Source: DATFDN01 sp035685165
Lineage (GTDB): Bacteria; Pseudomonadota; Alphaproteobacteria; Acetobacterales; Acetobacteraceae
DNA: 64,000 nucleotides
NCBI GenBank assembly: GCA_035685165.1
Contig: DASRBI010000011.1
Location: 1-64,000 of the forward strand
Direction of reading: 5' to 3'
The stretch's first letter is position 1, and each line of letters starts with the position of its first letter. The notes beneath the pieces were generated by a model that was not told where the DNA came from, did not search any database, and was given only the letters and a program-made list of their open reading frames with translations. The position numbers and the translations under genes were made by a program. Below, in pieces: positions 35,849 through 44,919 of this stretch.

Positions 35849-36811
35849 ATGTTCCTGACGAAGATTGCTGCCCCTCGGGCCATTCCGGCACGACCGGGTC
35901 TGTCCTTGGCGCTTCAGGGAGGCGGCTCGTTCGGCGCCTTCACCTGGGGCGTGCTCGACCGTCTGCTGGAGGAGCCCGGGCTCCCCTCGGGGCTCGACAT
36001 GATCAGCGGGGCGAGCTCGGGGGCAGTGAACGCCGTCCTGCTCGCTGATGGGCTCGCCGCCGGCGGGCCGGAGGCGGCCCGCGAAAAACTCGGCCGGTTC
36101 TGGCACCATGTCGGCGCCTCGGGCGTCGGACCGACCCTGACAAGGGCGGCCGCCACGCTGCGAAGCAGCGGCTATGTCTCTCCCTTCGCGGTGAACCCGT
36201 TCGGGATCAACCCGCTCCGAAGGTTGCTAGATCAGGAAATCGATTTCGCCCGGCTGCGGCAATCGTGTCCCGTCCGGCTGCTGATCTCCGCGACCCGCGT
36301 GCGCGATGGCCGGCCCCGGCTCTTCCGCGAGCACGAGCTCACCTGCGATGCGGTGCTCGCCTCGGCATGTCTGCCGACCATCCACCCGCCGGTGGAGATC
36401 GAGGGCGAGACGTACTGGGATGGCGGCTTCAGCGCCAACCCGCCCCTGCGCCAGCTCGTCATCGACACCGAGAGCGCGCATATCCTGCTGGTGCGGCTGC
36501 TGCCGGACGGACATGCCGTGCCGCATTTTTCCTACGAGATCGCACAGCGGGCGAGCGAGATCGCCTTCAACGCGCCCCTATTGAAGGAGCAGGAAGCGGT
36601 GCAGGACATGCGCCGGGCCTGCGGCGAAGCGGGGCGGGCGGTCTCGCCGCTCTGCCGCAAGCTGGAGCGGCTGCGCTTCTCCACCATAGCCGCCGAGGCG
36701 GAAGTGCCCGACCTCGCCGACCGCAGCGCCGCCGACACCTCGATCCCGTTCCTGCTGCGGCTGCGCGATGCCGGCCGCCGCGCGGCCGAGGCATGGCTCG
36801 CCACGCAATGA
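35849..36811 (+). CDS. Patatin-like phospholipase
   Basis: Lipid acyl hydrolase of 320 residues with the patatin Ser-Asp dyad. The oxyanion loop is LALQGGGSFGAFTWGVLDRL near residue 22, the nucleophile motif is GASSG in DMISGASSGAVNAVLL near 53, and the catalytic Asp is in YWDGGFSANPPL near 190. It is shorter than the RssA/NTE forms and lacks membrane segments. The ATG at 35849 has GGGG upstream; the frame is open earlier but over the DUF2934 remnant. It precedes rplY by about 100 bp and is probably a separate unit. Confidence 0.92.
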   Translation: MFLTKIAAPRAIPARPGLSLALQGGGSFGAFTWGVLDRLLEEPGLPSGLDMISGASSGAVNAVLLADGLAAGGPEAAREKLGRFWHHVGASGVGPTLTRAAATLRSSGYVSPFAVNPFGINPLRRLLDQEIDFARLRQSCPVRLLISATRVRDGRPRLFREHELTCDAVLASACLPTIHPPVEIEGETYWDGGFSANPPLRQLVIDTESAHILLVRLLPDGHAVPHFSYEIAQRASEIAFNAPLLKEQEAVQDMRRACGEAGRAVSPLCRKLERLRFSTIAAEAEVPDLADRSAADTSIPFLLRLRDAGRRAAEAWLATQ

Positions 36812-36917
36812 GCGTCTTGCCGGGCCTCGGCCCGCAGGCTACATCGCGCGGCTTCGCCGGCACCCCTGGAGGCCGGCTTTCGGTGTTGGCCCCGGAGCGG
36901 GGCGCTAGGAGCGGATC

Positions 36918-37592
36918 ATGGCCAATTTCGTGACGATCGAGGCCGAGGTGCGCGCGCGGGCCGGTAAGGGGGCGGCGCGCGCGACCCGGCGGGCGGGCAA
37001 GGTGCCTGCGGTTCTTTACGGCGCGCATCAGCCGCCGGCGCCGATCGCGCTCGAGCCCCGCGCGATCCTGCGTGAAATCCAGCGGCCGGGCTGGCAATCG
37101 CGGGTCTATGAGATCAGGACGAACGGCGGCGCCACCCGCGCGCTGATCCGCGACGTGCAGATCCACCCGGTGACCGACCTGCCGGAGCACGTCGATTTCC
37201 AGCGGCTTGCCCCCGGCGAGCGGATTCGCGTGGCGGTGCCGGTGCATTTCGAGAACGAGGGCCTCTCGACCGGTCTCAAGCGCGGCGGCGTGCTGAACGT
37301 CGTGCGCCACGCGGTGGAGGTGTACGCGCAGCCCGAGAACATTCCCGAACAGTTCGTCGCCGACCTGACGGGGCTCGACTTCAACGACAATATCCGCTGG
37401 CACGATTTGAAGGGGACCGAGCAGGTGCGTCCCGTCATCACCGACCGCGACTTCGTGGTTGCGACGGTGGCGCCGCCGACCAAGGCGGCGGAGCCCGCGG
37501 CCGAGGCGCAGGCCGCCGCGGCGCCGGCCGCCGCCGCCACGCCGGCTGCCGCCGCATCCGCCACCCCGGCCAGGGGTGCGGCCAAGAAATAA
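36918..37592 (+). CDS. rplY: 50S ribosomal protein L25/Ctc
   Basis: 5S rRNA-binding ribosomal protein of the long (Ctc) form, 224 residues. The N-terminal L25 domain has EAEVRARAGKGAARATRRAGK followed by VPAVLYGAHQPPAPIAL. The TL5-type C-terminal domain includes HVDFQRLAPGERIRVAVPVHF then LNVVRHAVEVYAQPENIP. After it comes an Ala/Pro-rich tail ending ARGAAKK that is low complexity. It is followed by pth after 20 bases and then ychF, a gene order common in alphaproteobacteria. The ATG follows an AGGAGCGG stretch. Confidence 0.95.
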   Translation: MANFVTIEAEVRARAGKGAARATRRAGKVPAVLYGAHQPPAPIALEPRAILREIQRPGWQSRVYEIRTNGGATRALIRDVQIHPVTDLPEHVDFQRLAPGERIRVAVPVHFENEGLSTGLKRGGVLNVVRHAVEVYAQPENIPEQFVADLTGLDFNDNIRWHDLKGTEQVRPVITDRDFVVATVAPPTKAAEPAAEAQAAAAPAAAATPAAAASATPARGAAKK

Positions 37593-37612
37593 GGCTTCGG
37601 CAGGCGCCCGCC

Positions 37613-38203
37613 ATGCTGCTTTGGGTGGGGCTCGGCAATCCCGAGCCGGGGCAGGCGCGCAACCGCCACAATGTCGGCTTCATGGCGATCGACACGATCG
37701 CCATTCGCCACGGCTTCGCGCCATGGCGGAGCCGGTTCAAGGGTCTCGTTTCGGAAGGCATTGTTGGCGGCGAGCGGATCATCGCGCTCAAGCCGCAGAC
37801 CTACATGAACGAGTCTGGCGCCTCGGTGCAGGCCGCCGCCGCGTTTTACAAGCTGCCTGCCGATGCGATCACCGCGTTTCACGATGAGCTCGACCTGGCG
37901 CCCGGCAAGGTGCGGGTGAAGCGGGGGGGTGGCGCGGCGGGACATAACGGGCTGCGGAGCATGGACCGGATGCTCGGCACGCCGGACTACTGGCGGGTGC
38001 GGCTCGGTATCGGCCATCCCGGCGACAAGGAGCGCGTGCTCGGGCACGTGCTCGGCGATTTTGCGAAGGAGGATCGCCCCTGGGTGGTGGCGATGCTGGA
38101 TGCGGTCGCGGAGTCCGCCGCGCTGCTCGCCGAGGGAAAGCCCGAGGAATTCATGACAAGGGTGGCCGCCCTCACCCGCCCCGCGAGCGCGAGAGGGGAG
38201 TAA
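37613..38203 (+). CDS. pth: Peptidyl-tRNA hydrolase
   Basis: Releases peptides from tRNA after premature drop-off. The 196-residue protein starts LLWVGLGNPEPGQARNRHNVG, with the catalytic His in RHNVG near 20. It continues with LKPQTYMNESGASVQ near 62, FHDELDLAPGKVRVKRGGGA near 88 with the Asp, and AGHNGLRSMDRMLGT. The final residues, ALTRPASARGE, are encoded by one arm of a dispersed palindromic repeat (38168-38269), so the natural end has been replaced. The enzymatic core is intact. It is between rplY and ychF in one operon. Confidence 0.95.
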   Translation: MLLWVGLGNPEPGQARNRHNVGFMAIDTIAIRHGFAPWRSRFKGLVSEGIVGGERIIALKPQTYMNESGASVQAAAAFYKLPADAITAFHDELDLAPGKVRVKRGGGAAGHNGLRSMDRMLGTPDYWRVRLGIGHPGDKERVLGHVLGDFAKEDRPWVVAMLDAVAESAALLAEGKPEEFMTRVAALTRPASARGE

Positions 38204-38269
38204 AGGAGCAACGCAACTCTCGCGCTTGCGGGAGAGGTCGCCCGCGCGGCAGCGCGGGCGGGTGAGGGC
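38168..38269. repeat. Palindromic repeat overlapping the pth stop
   Basis: Arms GCCCTCACCCGCCC (38168-38181) and GGGCGGGTGAGGGC (38256-38269) are perfect 14-bp inverted repeats with inner GC-rich palindromes. The left arm lies inside the pth reading frame and supplies its last codons. The right arm ends 11 bases before the ychF start. Confidence 0.85.
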
Positions 38270-38280
38270 CAGGAGAGATC

Positions 38281-39375
38281 ATGGGATTCAACTGCGGCAT
38301 TGTGGGCCTGCCAAATGTCGGCAAATCGACGCTGTTCAATGCGCTGACCGCCACCGCCGCGGCGCAGGCGGCAAATTATCCGTTCTGCACCATCGAGCCG
38401 AATGTCGGCCGCGTCGCGGTACCCGACCGGCGGCTCGAGACGCTGGCGGCAATCGGCAAATCCGCCCGCATCGTGCCGACCAGCCTGGAGTTCGTCGATA
38501 TCGCGGGCCTCGTGCGCGGCGCCTCCAAAGGCGAGGGATTGGGCAACCAGTTCCTCGCCAATATCCGCGAAGTGGACGCGATCATCCACGTGCTGCGCTG
38601 CTTCGCGAACGCGGACGTGACGCATGTGGAAGGCGCGATCGATCCGGTGCGGGATGCTGAGATCGTCGAGACCGAGCTAATGCTCGCCGACCTGGAAAGC
38701 CTGGAGAAGCGCATCCCCGCGCTGCAAAAGAAGGCGCGTGGCGGGGACCGGGAGAGTGCAGCGCAGCTCGCTCTGATCGAACCGATCGCCGCCGCGCTGC
38801 GCGACGGGCGTCCGGCGCGCGCGGCAATTCCGGCGGGCGCGGAGGAGGCCGCGCGCCGCTTGCAGCTCCTGACCTCCAAGCCCGTGCTTTACGTGTGCAA
38901 TGTGGAGGAGGACGCAGCGGCGGGCGGCAACGCCCTGTCGGCACGCGTCGCCGAGCGCGCGGCGGAGGCGGGCGCGCGCATGGTGGTGGTGTCGGCGGCG
39001 ATCGAGGCGGAAGTCGCGCAATTGCCCGCAGATGAGCGCGGTGAGTTCCTGGCCGGGCTCGGGCTTTCCGACAGCGGCCTCGATCGGGTGATCCGCGCCG
39101 GCTACGAGCTGCTCGATCTGATCACGTTCTTCACCGTCGGGCCGAAGGAGGCGCGCGCCTGGACGGTCGTGCGAGGCACGCGCGCGCCGCAGGCGGCCGG
39201 CGTGATCCACGGCGATTTCGAACGCGGCTTCATCGCCTGCGAGACGATCGCCTACGACGATTTCGTCGCTTGCAACGGCGAGGCGGGCGCCAAGGAGGCG
39301 GGGCGGATGCGGGTCGAGGGGAAGGACTACGTCGTGCGCGACGGCGACGTGCTGCTGTTCCGGTTCAATGTGTAG
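38281..39375 (+). CDS. ychF: Ribosome-binding GTPase/ATPase YchF
   Basis: Obg-family nucleotide hydrolase of 364 residues that prefers ATP and binds the 70S ribosome. The N-terminus is FNCGIVGLPNVGKSTLFNAL (G1, GLPNVGKST), followed by NYPFCTIEPNVGRVAVPD, FVDIAGLVRGASKGEGLGNQ (G3) and, in place of NKxD, PVLYVCNVEED, typical of YchF. The C-terminal TGS-like domain has FFTVGPKEARAWTVVRGT and ends KDYVVRDGDVLLFRFNV. AGGAGAGA is upstream of the ATG. It is third in the rplY-pth-ychF unit. Confidence 0.96.
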   Translation: MGFNCGIVGLPNVGKSTLFNALTATAAAQAANYPFCTIEPNVGRVAVPDRRLETLAAIGKSARIVPTSLEFVDIAGLVRGASKGEGLGNQFLANIREVDAIIHVLRCFANADVTHVEGAIDPVRDAEIVETELMLADLESLEKRIPALQKKARGGDRESAAQLALIEPIAAALRDGRPARAAIPAGAEEAARRLQLLTSKPVLYVCNVEEDAAAGGNALSARVAERAAEAGARMVVVSAAIEAEVAQLPADERGEFLAGLGLSDSGLDRVIRAGYELLDLITFFTVGPKEARAWTVVRGTRAPQAAGVIHGDFERGFIACETIAYDDFVACNGEAGAKEAGRMRVEGKDYVVRDGDVLLFRFNV

Positions 39376-39419
39376 CGATAGCGCTCCGCAATCATTGTAT
39401 TTGGCGGCATTCAGAGTTC

Positions 39420-39556
39420 GCCCTCCGCTCGCGGGAGGGGGTCAGGGGGAGGGGAACAAGCCGGACAGCCATTTGTCGGCTCGCCTGTTCCTGTCGCGAA
39501 CGTTCCATAGCGCCGCTCGGCCCCCTTCCCTCTCCCTCCCCCAAGGGGAGGGGAAC
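39420..39556. repeat. Pair of GC-rich hairpins at the ychF/enoyl-CoA hydratase convergent junction
   Basis: CCCTCC/GGGAGGG around 39421-39439 and CCCTCCCC CAA GGGGAGGG at 39534-39552, with GGGGGTCAGGGGGAGGGG beside the first. The two halves face each other as parts of a larger palindrome. It belongs to a widespread family of short repeats and may act as a two-way transcription barrier. Confidence 0.7.
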
Positions 39557-39605
39557 TCCATTCCGTCCGCTTGTTCGGACCTGAAGCCGAACGCGAGCAG
39601 CGACA

Positions 39606-40424
39606 CTACTGCCCGGTGAAATTCGGCCGGCGCTTGGCGGCGAAGGCCGACACCGCCTCCTGGTGATCCTTCGTCAGATTGGATTGCGTCTCCAGGCTGA
39701 GGCTGAGGTCCATCATCGAATGCGCGAGCTGGCGCAGCGGGATGTTGATCACCTGCTTGGTCCAGCGAATCGACTTCATCGCCCCTGACGCCAGCTGGCG
39801 GGCAAGGCCGTAGACTTTCGCATCGAGCTGGTCCGGCGGCACCACATGGTTGATCAGGCCGATCCGGTGCGCCTCGGCCGCCGTCATCAGCTCGCCGGTG
39901 AACAGATATTCCTTCGCGCGCGCGAAGCCGATGAGCTGCGGCCAGATCAGCGCGCCGCCGTCGCCGGCAACCAGCCCCGCGTTTACGTGCGGATCGCCGA
40001 TCTTCGCCGACTCAGCGGCAATGATGATGTCGCACATCAGCGCGATCGTGGCGCCGAGGCCGACCGCATGGCCGTTCACCCGCGCGATGATCGGCTTGTC
40101 GCATTCCAGCATGCGGAAGATGATACGTTTGGCTTCCGGCAGGCTGGTCGCGTCCCACAGCGCGGGGTTGTCGATCTTCTCCTGCATGGCGATCACATTG
40201 CCACCGGCCGAGAAGGCGCGCCCCGCGCCGGTAAGCACGACCACGTTCACCTCGGGATCGTCCTGCACGTCGTCCCAGATGCGCGACATCGAATAGTGCA
40301 TCTCGGCCGAAAACGCGTTCATCGAGTCCGGCGCGTTCAAGGTGATCGTCATCACCTTGTCCGCTTTCTCGACGCGAAGCCCGCCATAGGGCGTGTAGTC
40401 GTACACCTTATCGAGCGGCGGCAT
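39606..40424 (-). CDS. Enoyl-CoA hydratase/isomerase family protein
   Basis: Crotonase-fold protein of 272 residues. The oxyanion-hole regions are visible as AFSAGGNVIAMQEK near residue 68 and NGHAVGLGATIALMCDIIIA near 110. The catalytic Glu positions fall near DPHVNAGLVAGDGGALIWPQ, where one Glu is Asn or Asp, so hydratase activity is not certain; an isomerase or hydrolase is possible. The ATG at 40424 has AAGGAG upstream. It is separated from ispE by about 65 bp. It may serve the nearby CoA-thioester pathways, but nothing in the sequence ties it to one. Confidence 0.9.
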   Translation of the reverse strand: MPPLDKVYDYTPYGGLRVEKADKVMTITLNAPDSMNAFSAEMHYSMSRIWDDVQDDPEVNVVVLTGAGRAFSAGGNVIAMQEKIDNPALWDATSLPEAKRIIFRMLECDKPIIARVNGHAVGLGATIALMCDIIIAAESAKIGDPHVNAGLVAGDGGALIWPQLIGFARAKEYLFTGELMTAAEAHRIGLINHVVPPDQLDAKVYGLARQLASGAMKSIRWTKQVINIPLRQLAHSMMDLSLSLETQSNLTKDHQEAVSAFAAKRRPNFTGQ

Positions 40425-40491
40425 TGCGGTGCTCCTTCCCTGCGGCCCGGCGCGGGCGCAAGCGCGATGCTGAAACGCGCCCGCCCGCCGA

Positions 40492-41406
40492 TCAAGCACG
40501 GGCATCCCGTTGCGTCTGCAATCGTCCGCCATGGGTCCACCAGCCCGGGCGGCGCAGCGCGGCGGCGGCGGCACGCGCCTCGGCATCGGTGTCGAACAGG
40601 CCGAAGCAGGTCGCGCCGGAACCGCTCATCCGCGCGAACCGGCACCCCGGCACCGCGCGTAAGGCGGCGAGGACGCACCCGATTTCCGGGCAGAGCCCGA
40701 TCGCCGCCGGTTCAAGATCGTTGCGCGTGCCGGCAAGAAAGGCCGCGAGGTCCGCGATGCTCCCCCACAAACCAGGCAGCGGCACCGCAGGCGAGAACGG
40801 CCCGGTGCGCGCGCGAAACACCGCTTGGGTGGGAACGGGAACGCCCGGGTTCGCCAGCACAAGCCCGCCCGCCGGAATCTCCGGGGCCGGACTGACATCC
40901 TCACCGATCCCCGCCATGCGCGCCGGCACGCCGGCGAGGCAGACCGGCACGTCGGCGCCGAGCGCGAGCGCGACGCCGTGCAGGTCGGTCGCGTCCCCGG
41001 CGATGCCCCAGGCGCGGCATAAGAGGCGCAGCGTCGCGGCCGCGTCGGCCGAGCCGCCGCCGATCCCGGAGGCGACGGGCAGCGTCTTGCGGAGCCGCAG
41101 CGCCCCGCGCGCGGGAAGCGAGGCGGCGGCGGAAAGCGCGCGGGCGGCCCGCAGCACAAGGTTGTCCGCCGCCGCCTCCAGCGCGGCGGCGAACGGTCCT
41201 TCAACCGCCAGCGACAACGGTGCCGCCGCATCGTCCAGCGCCAGCGTGTCGGCCGCCTCGGCGAACACCACGAGACTATCGAGCAGATGATACCCGTCCG
41301 CCCGCCGGCCGGTGACGTGGAGGTAGAGATTGACCTTGGCCCGGGCGGATTCGGCGTGCGGCGCGCTATCCAATGCCGATCGCGGCCGGCTTTGGGCCAG
41401 CCGCAT
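40492..41406 (-). CDS. ispE: 4-diphosphocytidyl-2-C-methyl-D-erythritol kinase
   Basis: GHMP kinase of the MEP isoprenoid pathway, 304 residues as read. Motifs are ARAKVNLYLHVTGRRADGYH with the catalytic Lys, the ATP loop PVASGIGGGSADAAATLRLL near residue 110 and the C-terminal ARMSGSGATCFGLFD near 263. The start is uncertain: the ATG at 41406 overlaps the end of the BTAD/TPR gene by 41 bases, and a TTG at 41373 overlaps its stop codon. Either start implies translational coupling to that gene, an odd partner. The enzymatic identity is firm. Confidence 0.93.
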   Translation of the reverse strand: MRLAQSRPRSALDSAPHAESARAKVNLYLHVTGRRADGYHLLDSLVVFAEAADTLALDDAAAPLSLAVEGPFAAALEAAADNLVLRAARALSAAASLPARGALRLRKTLPVASGIGGGSADAAATLRLLCRAWGIAGDATDLHGVALALGADVPVCLAGVPARMAGIGEDVSPAPEIPAGGLVLANPGVPVPTQAVFRARTGPFSPAVPLPGLWGSIADLAAFLAGTRNDLEPAAIGLCPEIGCVLAALRAVPGCRFARMSGSGATCFGLFDTDAEARAAAAALRRPGWWTHGGRLQTQRDARA

Positions 41407-43447
41407 CCCGGGAAGTCTCGGGCGTACCGGCCAGACGCAGGCCCTGGGCGAAGATGTCGCGATCCACCTCCCGCGCGAACGGCGCCGCGGCAAGGAACTT
41501 GCTGACCGTGAAGTCGGGCTCCAGCGCGCGCAAACGCTTCAGCACCGCGGCGGCCTCCTGCCGCCGGCCGAGATGGCCGAGTGCCGCGAGATAAGCCTTG
41601 TAGCCGGCCGAAAGCCCGGGGTTCATCTGCGTCACGTTGCGCCCGGCCGTCACGGCGGCCTCAAAGTCGCGCTGCAAGAGACGGATGATGGTGAAGAACC
41701 CGTCGAAGATGAAGGCGTAGGGATCGAGCGGCGACAGCCGCTTGTAGCGGGTGATGCGCCGCTCGGCCTCGGCGATGTCGCCGAAATAGGCGTGCGCGAT
41801 CGCCGACAGCGCCCAGGCCATGGCGAGGTTCGGATTTAACGCGAGCGCGCGCTCATGCAGCGCGATGGCATCGAGCAGCTCGCGATCGAGGAAAGCCCGC
41901 ACGTGGCCGGCAATGGTGAGCGCGCGCGCATCCATGGGGTCGAGCTGGATCGCGCGCTCGGCGAGCTTGCCCGCCTCCGCCATCGCCGCCTCGGGCTCCG
42001 CGGCCCAGCCCTGACCGACCAGGAACACATGCCAATAGGCGCGCCAGGCGTGGGCGGCGGCATAGTCGGGATCGGCCTCGATCGCCTTCTGCAGATAGGC
42101 GCCGGCCTGGGTGAAGGGCTCCCGCTCCATGCGGTTCATCTGCGGCAGAGCGCGGAGCAGCAGATCATAGGCGCTGGCCGCCGAAGGCGCCTGGGCGGCG
42201 CTGCGCCGGGCCTCGATCAGCAATATCTCGGGGTCGATCTGCGCCACCACCTCGGCGGCGATCTCGTCCTGCAGCGACAGCAGATCGCTCGCCGAGCGAT
42301 CGAACCGGCGCGCCCAGACGACTTGGCTGTTGGCACGCAGATCGAGCAGCCGCGCGGTGATCCTGAGACGGTCGCGGACCCGCTGGACCGTGCCGTCGAG
42401 CACGAAATCGAGCCCGAACATGGCGCGCAGCTCGGCCTCGTCGCGGGACTCCTCGGCGAAGCGCGCCAGCGAGCCGGAGGAGACCACGAACAGCCAGCGC
42501 AGACGCGAGAGTGCGTTGGTGATCTCGTCGGCAAGGCCGGTGGCGAGATGGCCGTCCTCGCCGGATGTGCCGACCAACTGGAACGGCAGTACGCCGATAT
42601 GCGCCCCGCCCCTGTTGCCGGATTGCAGCGAGGACGCATCCGCCGGGGTCTCAATGCGCGGCGGCGGCAGCGGCGGCGGACGCAGCGGCAGGCGGGAGCC
42701 GGAGGGACCGCGGATCTCGGCCAGGAGCTTCTGCGTCTCCTGCGAGGGTGCGGCATCGAGCAGGTCGGCCAGCACGGCGCGGCAGCGGTCATAGGCCTGA
42801 ATTGCCATGCCGCGCTCGCCGCGGGCGGCGTGCGCACGCATAAGAGCCCGCCAGGCCCCTTCATGCGCACGGTCGATCGCGAGCAGCCGCTGCGCGGCCG
42901 GGATGGTGGATTCCGGGTCGTCCTTCTCCGCCAGCAGACGCTCCGCCAGGGCGCGGCCACGGTCGCGCAGGCGCTCGCGCTCGGTCGCGAGCCACATGTC
43001 GAAGGTGGGATCGAGCCCATCGAGGTCTTCGAGCAGATCGCCTTCCAGTAGCCCGAGCGCGGCGGGATGCTCCACCGTGGCGCGCATGACCTCCTCGACG
43101 TCGATCCACGCCGCGCCCGGCCGGAGGCCGACGTGATCGCGCGTGACCTGGAGGACATCGGGTCCGGCGGGGGCGAGCGTCTCCAACAGCCGGTGCAGCT
43201 CCTGGCGGAGCGAGGCACGCGCCTGCTCCTCCGGCCGGCGGCTCCACAGCATCTCGGCAAGGCGCCCGCGCAGGGCGGGACGCGGCGAGGAGAGCGCGAC
43301 GATGGCCAGCAGGGCGCGCGTCTTGCGACCGGTCGGCAGCACGCTTTGCGAGCCGAGGGTCCACGCCTCCATCTGGCCGATCAGCCGCAAGCGAAGCACG
43401 GCACCGGGTTGGACCGCGGCCGGCCGCGTCGGGATATCAACCATCAC
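41366..43447 (-). CDS. BTAD/TPR transcriptional regulator with TolB-like middle domain
   Basis: A 693-residue protein of the SARP/adenylate-cyclase-associated style. The N-terminus (LIGQMEAWTLGSQSVLPTGR then KTRALLAIVALSSPRPALRG) is the winged-helix part. The BTAD domain covers about residues 85-240 (EEVMRATVEHPAALGLLEGD, AYDRCRAVLADLLDAAPSQE). A TolB-like region follows (HIGVLPFQLVGTSGEDGHLA, then TGLADEITNALSRLRWLFVV). TPR repeats run from about 425 to 650. There is no cyclase domain. These proteins sense signals through TPRs and activate nearby or distant promoters; the target is unknown. Two start ATGs lie at 43447 and 43444. It stands between gshA and ispE. Confidence 0.85.
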   Translation of the reverse strand: MMVDIPTRPAAVQPGAVLRLRLIGQMEAWTLGSQSVLPTGRKTRALLAIVALSSPRPALRGRLAEMLWSRRPEEQARASLRQELHRLLETLAPAGPDVLQVTRDHVGLRPGAAWIDVEEVMRATVEHPAALGLLEGDLLEDLDGLDPTFDMWLATERERLRDRGRALAERLLAEKDDPESTIPAAQRLLAIDRAHEGAWRALMRAHAARGERGMAIQAYDRCRAVLADLLDAAPSQETQKLLAEIRGPSGSRLPLRPPPLPPPRIETPADASSLQSGNRGGAHIGVLPFQLVGTSGEDGHLATGLADEITNALSRLRWLFVVSSGSLARFAEESRDEAELRAMFGLDFVLDGTVQRVRDRLRITARLLDLRANSQVVWARRFDRSASDLLSLQDEIAAEVVAQIDPEILLIEARRSAAQAPSAASAYDLLLRALPQMNRMEREPFTQAGAYLQKAIEADPDYAAAHAWRAYWHVFLVGQGWAAEPEAAMAEAGKLAERAIQLDPMDARALTIAGHVRAFLDRELLDAIALHERALALNPNLAMAWALSAIAHAYFGDIAEAERRITRYKRLSPLDPYAFIFDGFFTIIRLLQRDFEAAVTAGRNVTQMNPGLSAGYKAYLAALGHLGRRQEAAAVLKRLRALEPDFTVSKFLAAAPFAREVDRDIFAQGLRLAGTPETSRDAAGPKPAAIGIG

Positions 43448-43518
43448 AATCTTGTATTTGTGCCGATCGCAGTTGCAAAAGCAAGCCGAGGTGCACGCGG
43501 CGCGGAGCGGAATCGTCC

Positions 43519-44883
43519 CTAGACCGCTGCACCCGCGAAGATCGGCCGCACATCGCCACCCCAGCTATCACGAAACCGTGACAGCCAGAACTCGGCTTGC
43601 GAGGGCGCGCCCGCTGCCAGCGCATGCAGCGGGTCGAGATAGACCGATTCGTCCGCGCCCGCGGCGTTGCGGCGATCGCGCGCGCGCAGCCCGCCGGCGG
43701 CGATGGCGAGCGCGTCCCGCGCCCAGTGGCGCAAGGGCCGGCCCCGGAGGGGCGTATCCAGGCCGAGTCGCGGCACCGCGTCGCGCGCGGCGACCGCATC
43801 GAGCCAGCCGATCCCCCGGGTCAGCGCGACCGCCGCCTCCAAGGCCGCCCCGTCGTAGAGAAGGCCTACCCAGAAGGCGGACTGCGCCAACATCATGGCC
43901 GGGGTGCCGGCATCGGCGCCGCGCATCTCCAGAAATCGCTTGATCCGCACATCGGTGAACACGGTGGTCACGTGGTCGGCGAAGTCGCCCACCGTCGCGG
44001 CCTCGCCCGCCAGATTATGCAGCCGCCCTTCCATGAAGGCGCGGAAGGAGGCGCCCGCGACGTCGATGTAGCGGCCGTCGCGATAAACGAAATACATCGG
44101 CACGGAGTCGATCAGCCACTCGGCGTAGCGTTCGAACCCGAATCCGTCCTCGAACATCACCGCGGGAATGCCGGAGCGGTCGTTGTCGGTGTCGGTCCAG
44201 GCATGGGCGCGGGTGCTGAGAAACCCGGTCGGCCGGCCGAGCGCGAAGGGGGAATTGGCGAACAGGGCGGTCGCCAGCGGCTGCAACCGAAGCCCGACCC
44301 GCAGCTTGCGGACCATGTCGGCCTCGGAGGCGTAGTCGAGGTTCACCTGCACCGTGCAGGTACGGGTCATCATGTCGAGCCCGAGCCCGCCCACGAGCGG
44401 CATGTAGCGGCGCATGATCGCGTAGCGGCCCTTCGGCATCCAGGGCATCGCCTCGCGCGCCATCGTGGGATGGAACCCGAGCGGGGCGAAGCCGATGCCG
44501 AGCGGCTCGGCGGCGGCGCGCACCGCAGCGAGATGCGCCTCCAGCTCTGCCTTCGTCTCGTGCAGCGTCTCGAGCGGCGCGCCGGAAAGCTCGAGCTGGC
44601 CCGCCGGCTCCAGCGCGATCGAAGCGCCGCCCGGCAGTTGCAGGCCGATCGGGTTGCCCCGGTCGAGGATCGGCGTGCCGCCCTGGCGGCTCAGGTTCTC
44701 CAATAGAGGGCGGATGCCGCCCTCGTAAGGGGGCGGCGCGAGGTCGCTCAGCCGGAAGCCAAACTTCTCGTGCTCGGTGCCGATGCGGAACGCGCTCGCC
44801 GGCTTGCAGCCGGCCGCCACCCAGTCGGCAAGCTGGCGCACGGAGGCGATCGGGGTGGCGTCAGCGTCGCCGGGGTTCGACAT
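43519..44883 (-). CDS. gshA: Glutamate--cysteine ligase (plant/alphaproteobacterial type)
   Basis: First enzyme of glutathione synthesis, joining Glu and Cys with ATP. The 454-residue protein belongs to the GCS2 family, as in alphaproteobacteria and plants: FRIGTEHEKFGFRLSDL near residue 37, then GGASIALEPAGQLELSGAPL near 103, GFHPTMAREAMPWMPKGRYA near 157 and MTRTCTVQVNLDY near 188. The tail matches this family (FLEMRGADAGTPAMMLAQSA, WVGLLYD). It follows rsmE by 36 bp on the same strand, so it may be co-transcribed with it. Confidence 0.95.
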   Translation of the reverse strand: MSNPGDADATPIASVRQLADWVAAGCKPASAFRIGTEHEKFGFRLSDLAPPPYEGGIRPLLENLSRQGGTPILDRGNPIGLQLPGGASIALEPAGQLELSGAPLETLHETKAELEAHLAAVRAAAEPLGIGFAPLGFHPTMAREAMPWMPKGRYAIMRRYMPLVGGLGLDMMTRTCTVQVNLDYASEADMVRKLRVGLRLQPLATALFANSPFALGRPTGFLSTRAHAWTDTDNDRSGIPAVMFEDGFGFERYAEWLIDSVPMYFVYRDGRYIDVAGASFRAFMEGRLHNLAGEAATVGDFADHVTTVFTDVRIKRFLEMRGADAGTPAMMLAQSAFWVGLLYDGAALEAAVALTRGIGWLDAVAARDAVPRLGLDTPLRGRPLRHWARDALAIAAGGLRARDRRNAAGADESVYLDPLHALAAGAPSQAEFWLSRFRDSWGGDVRPIFAGAAV

Positions 44884-44919
44884 GTGGCTCGGGGCGTCTC
44901 GGGGTTGATGGCAGAATAT

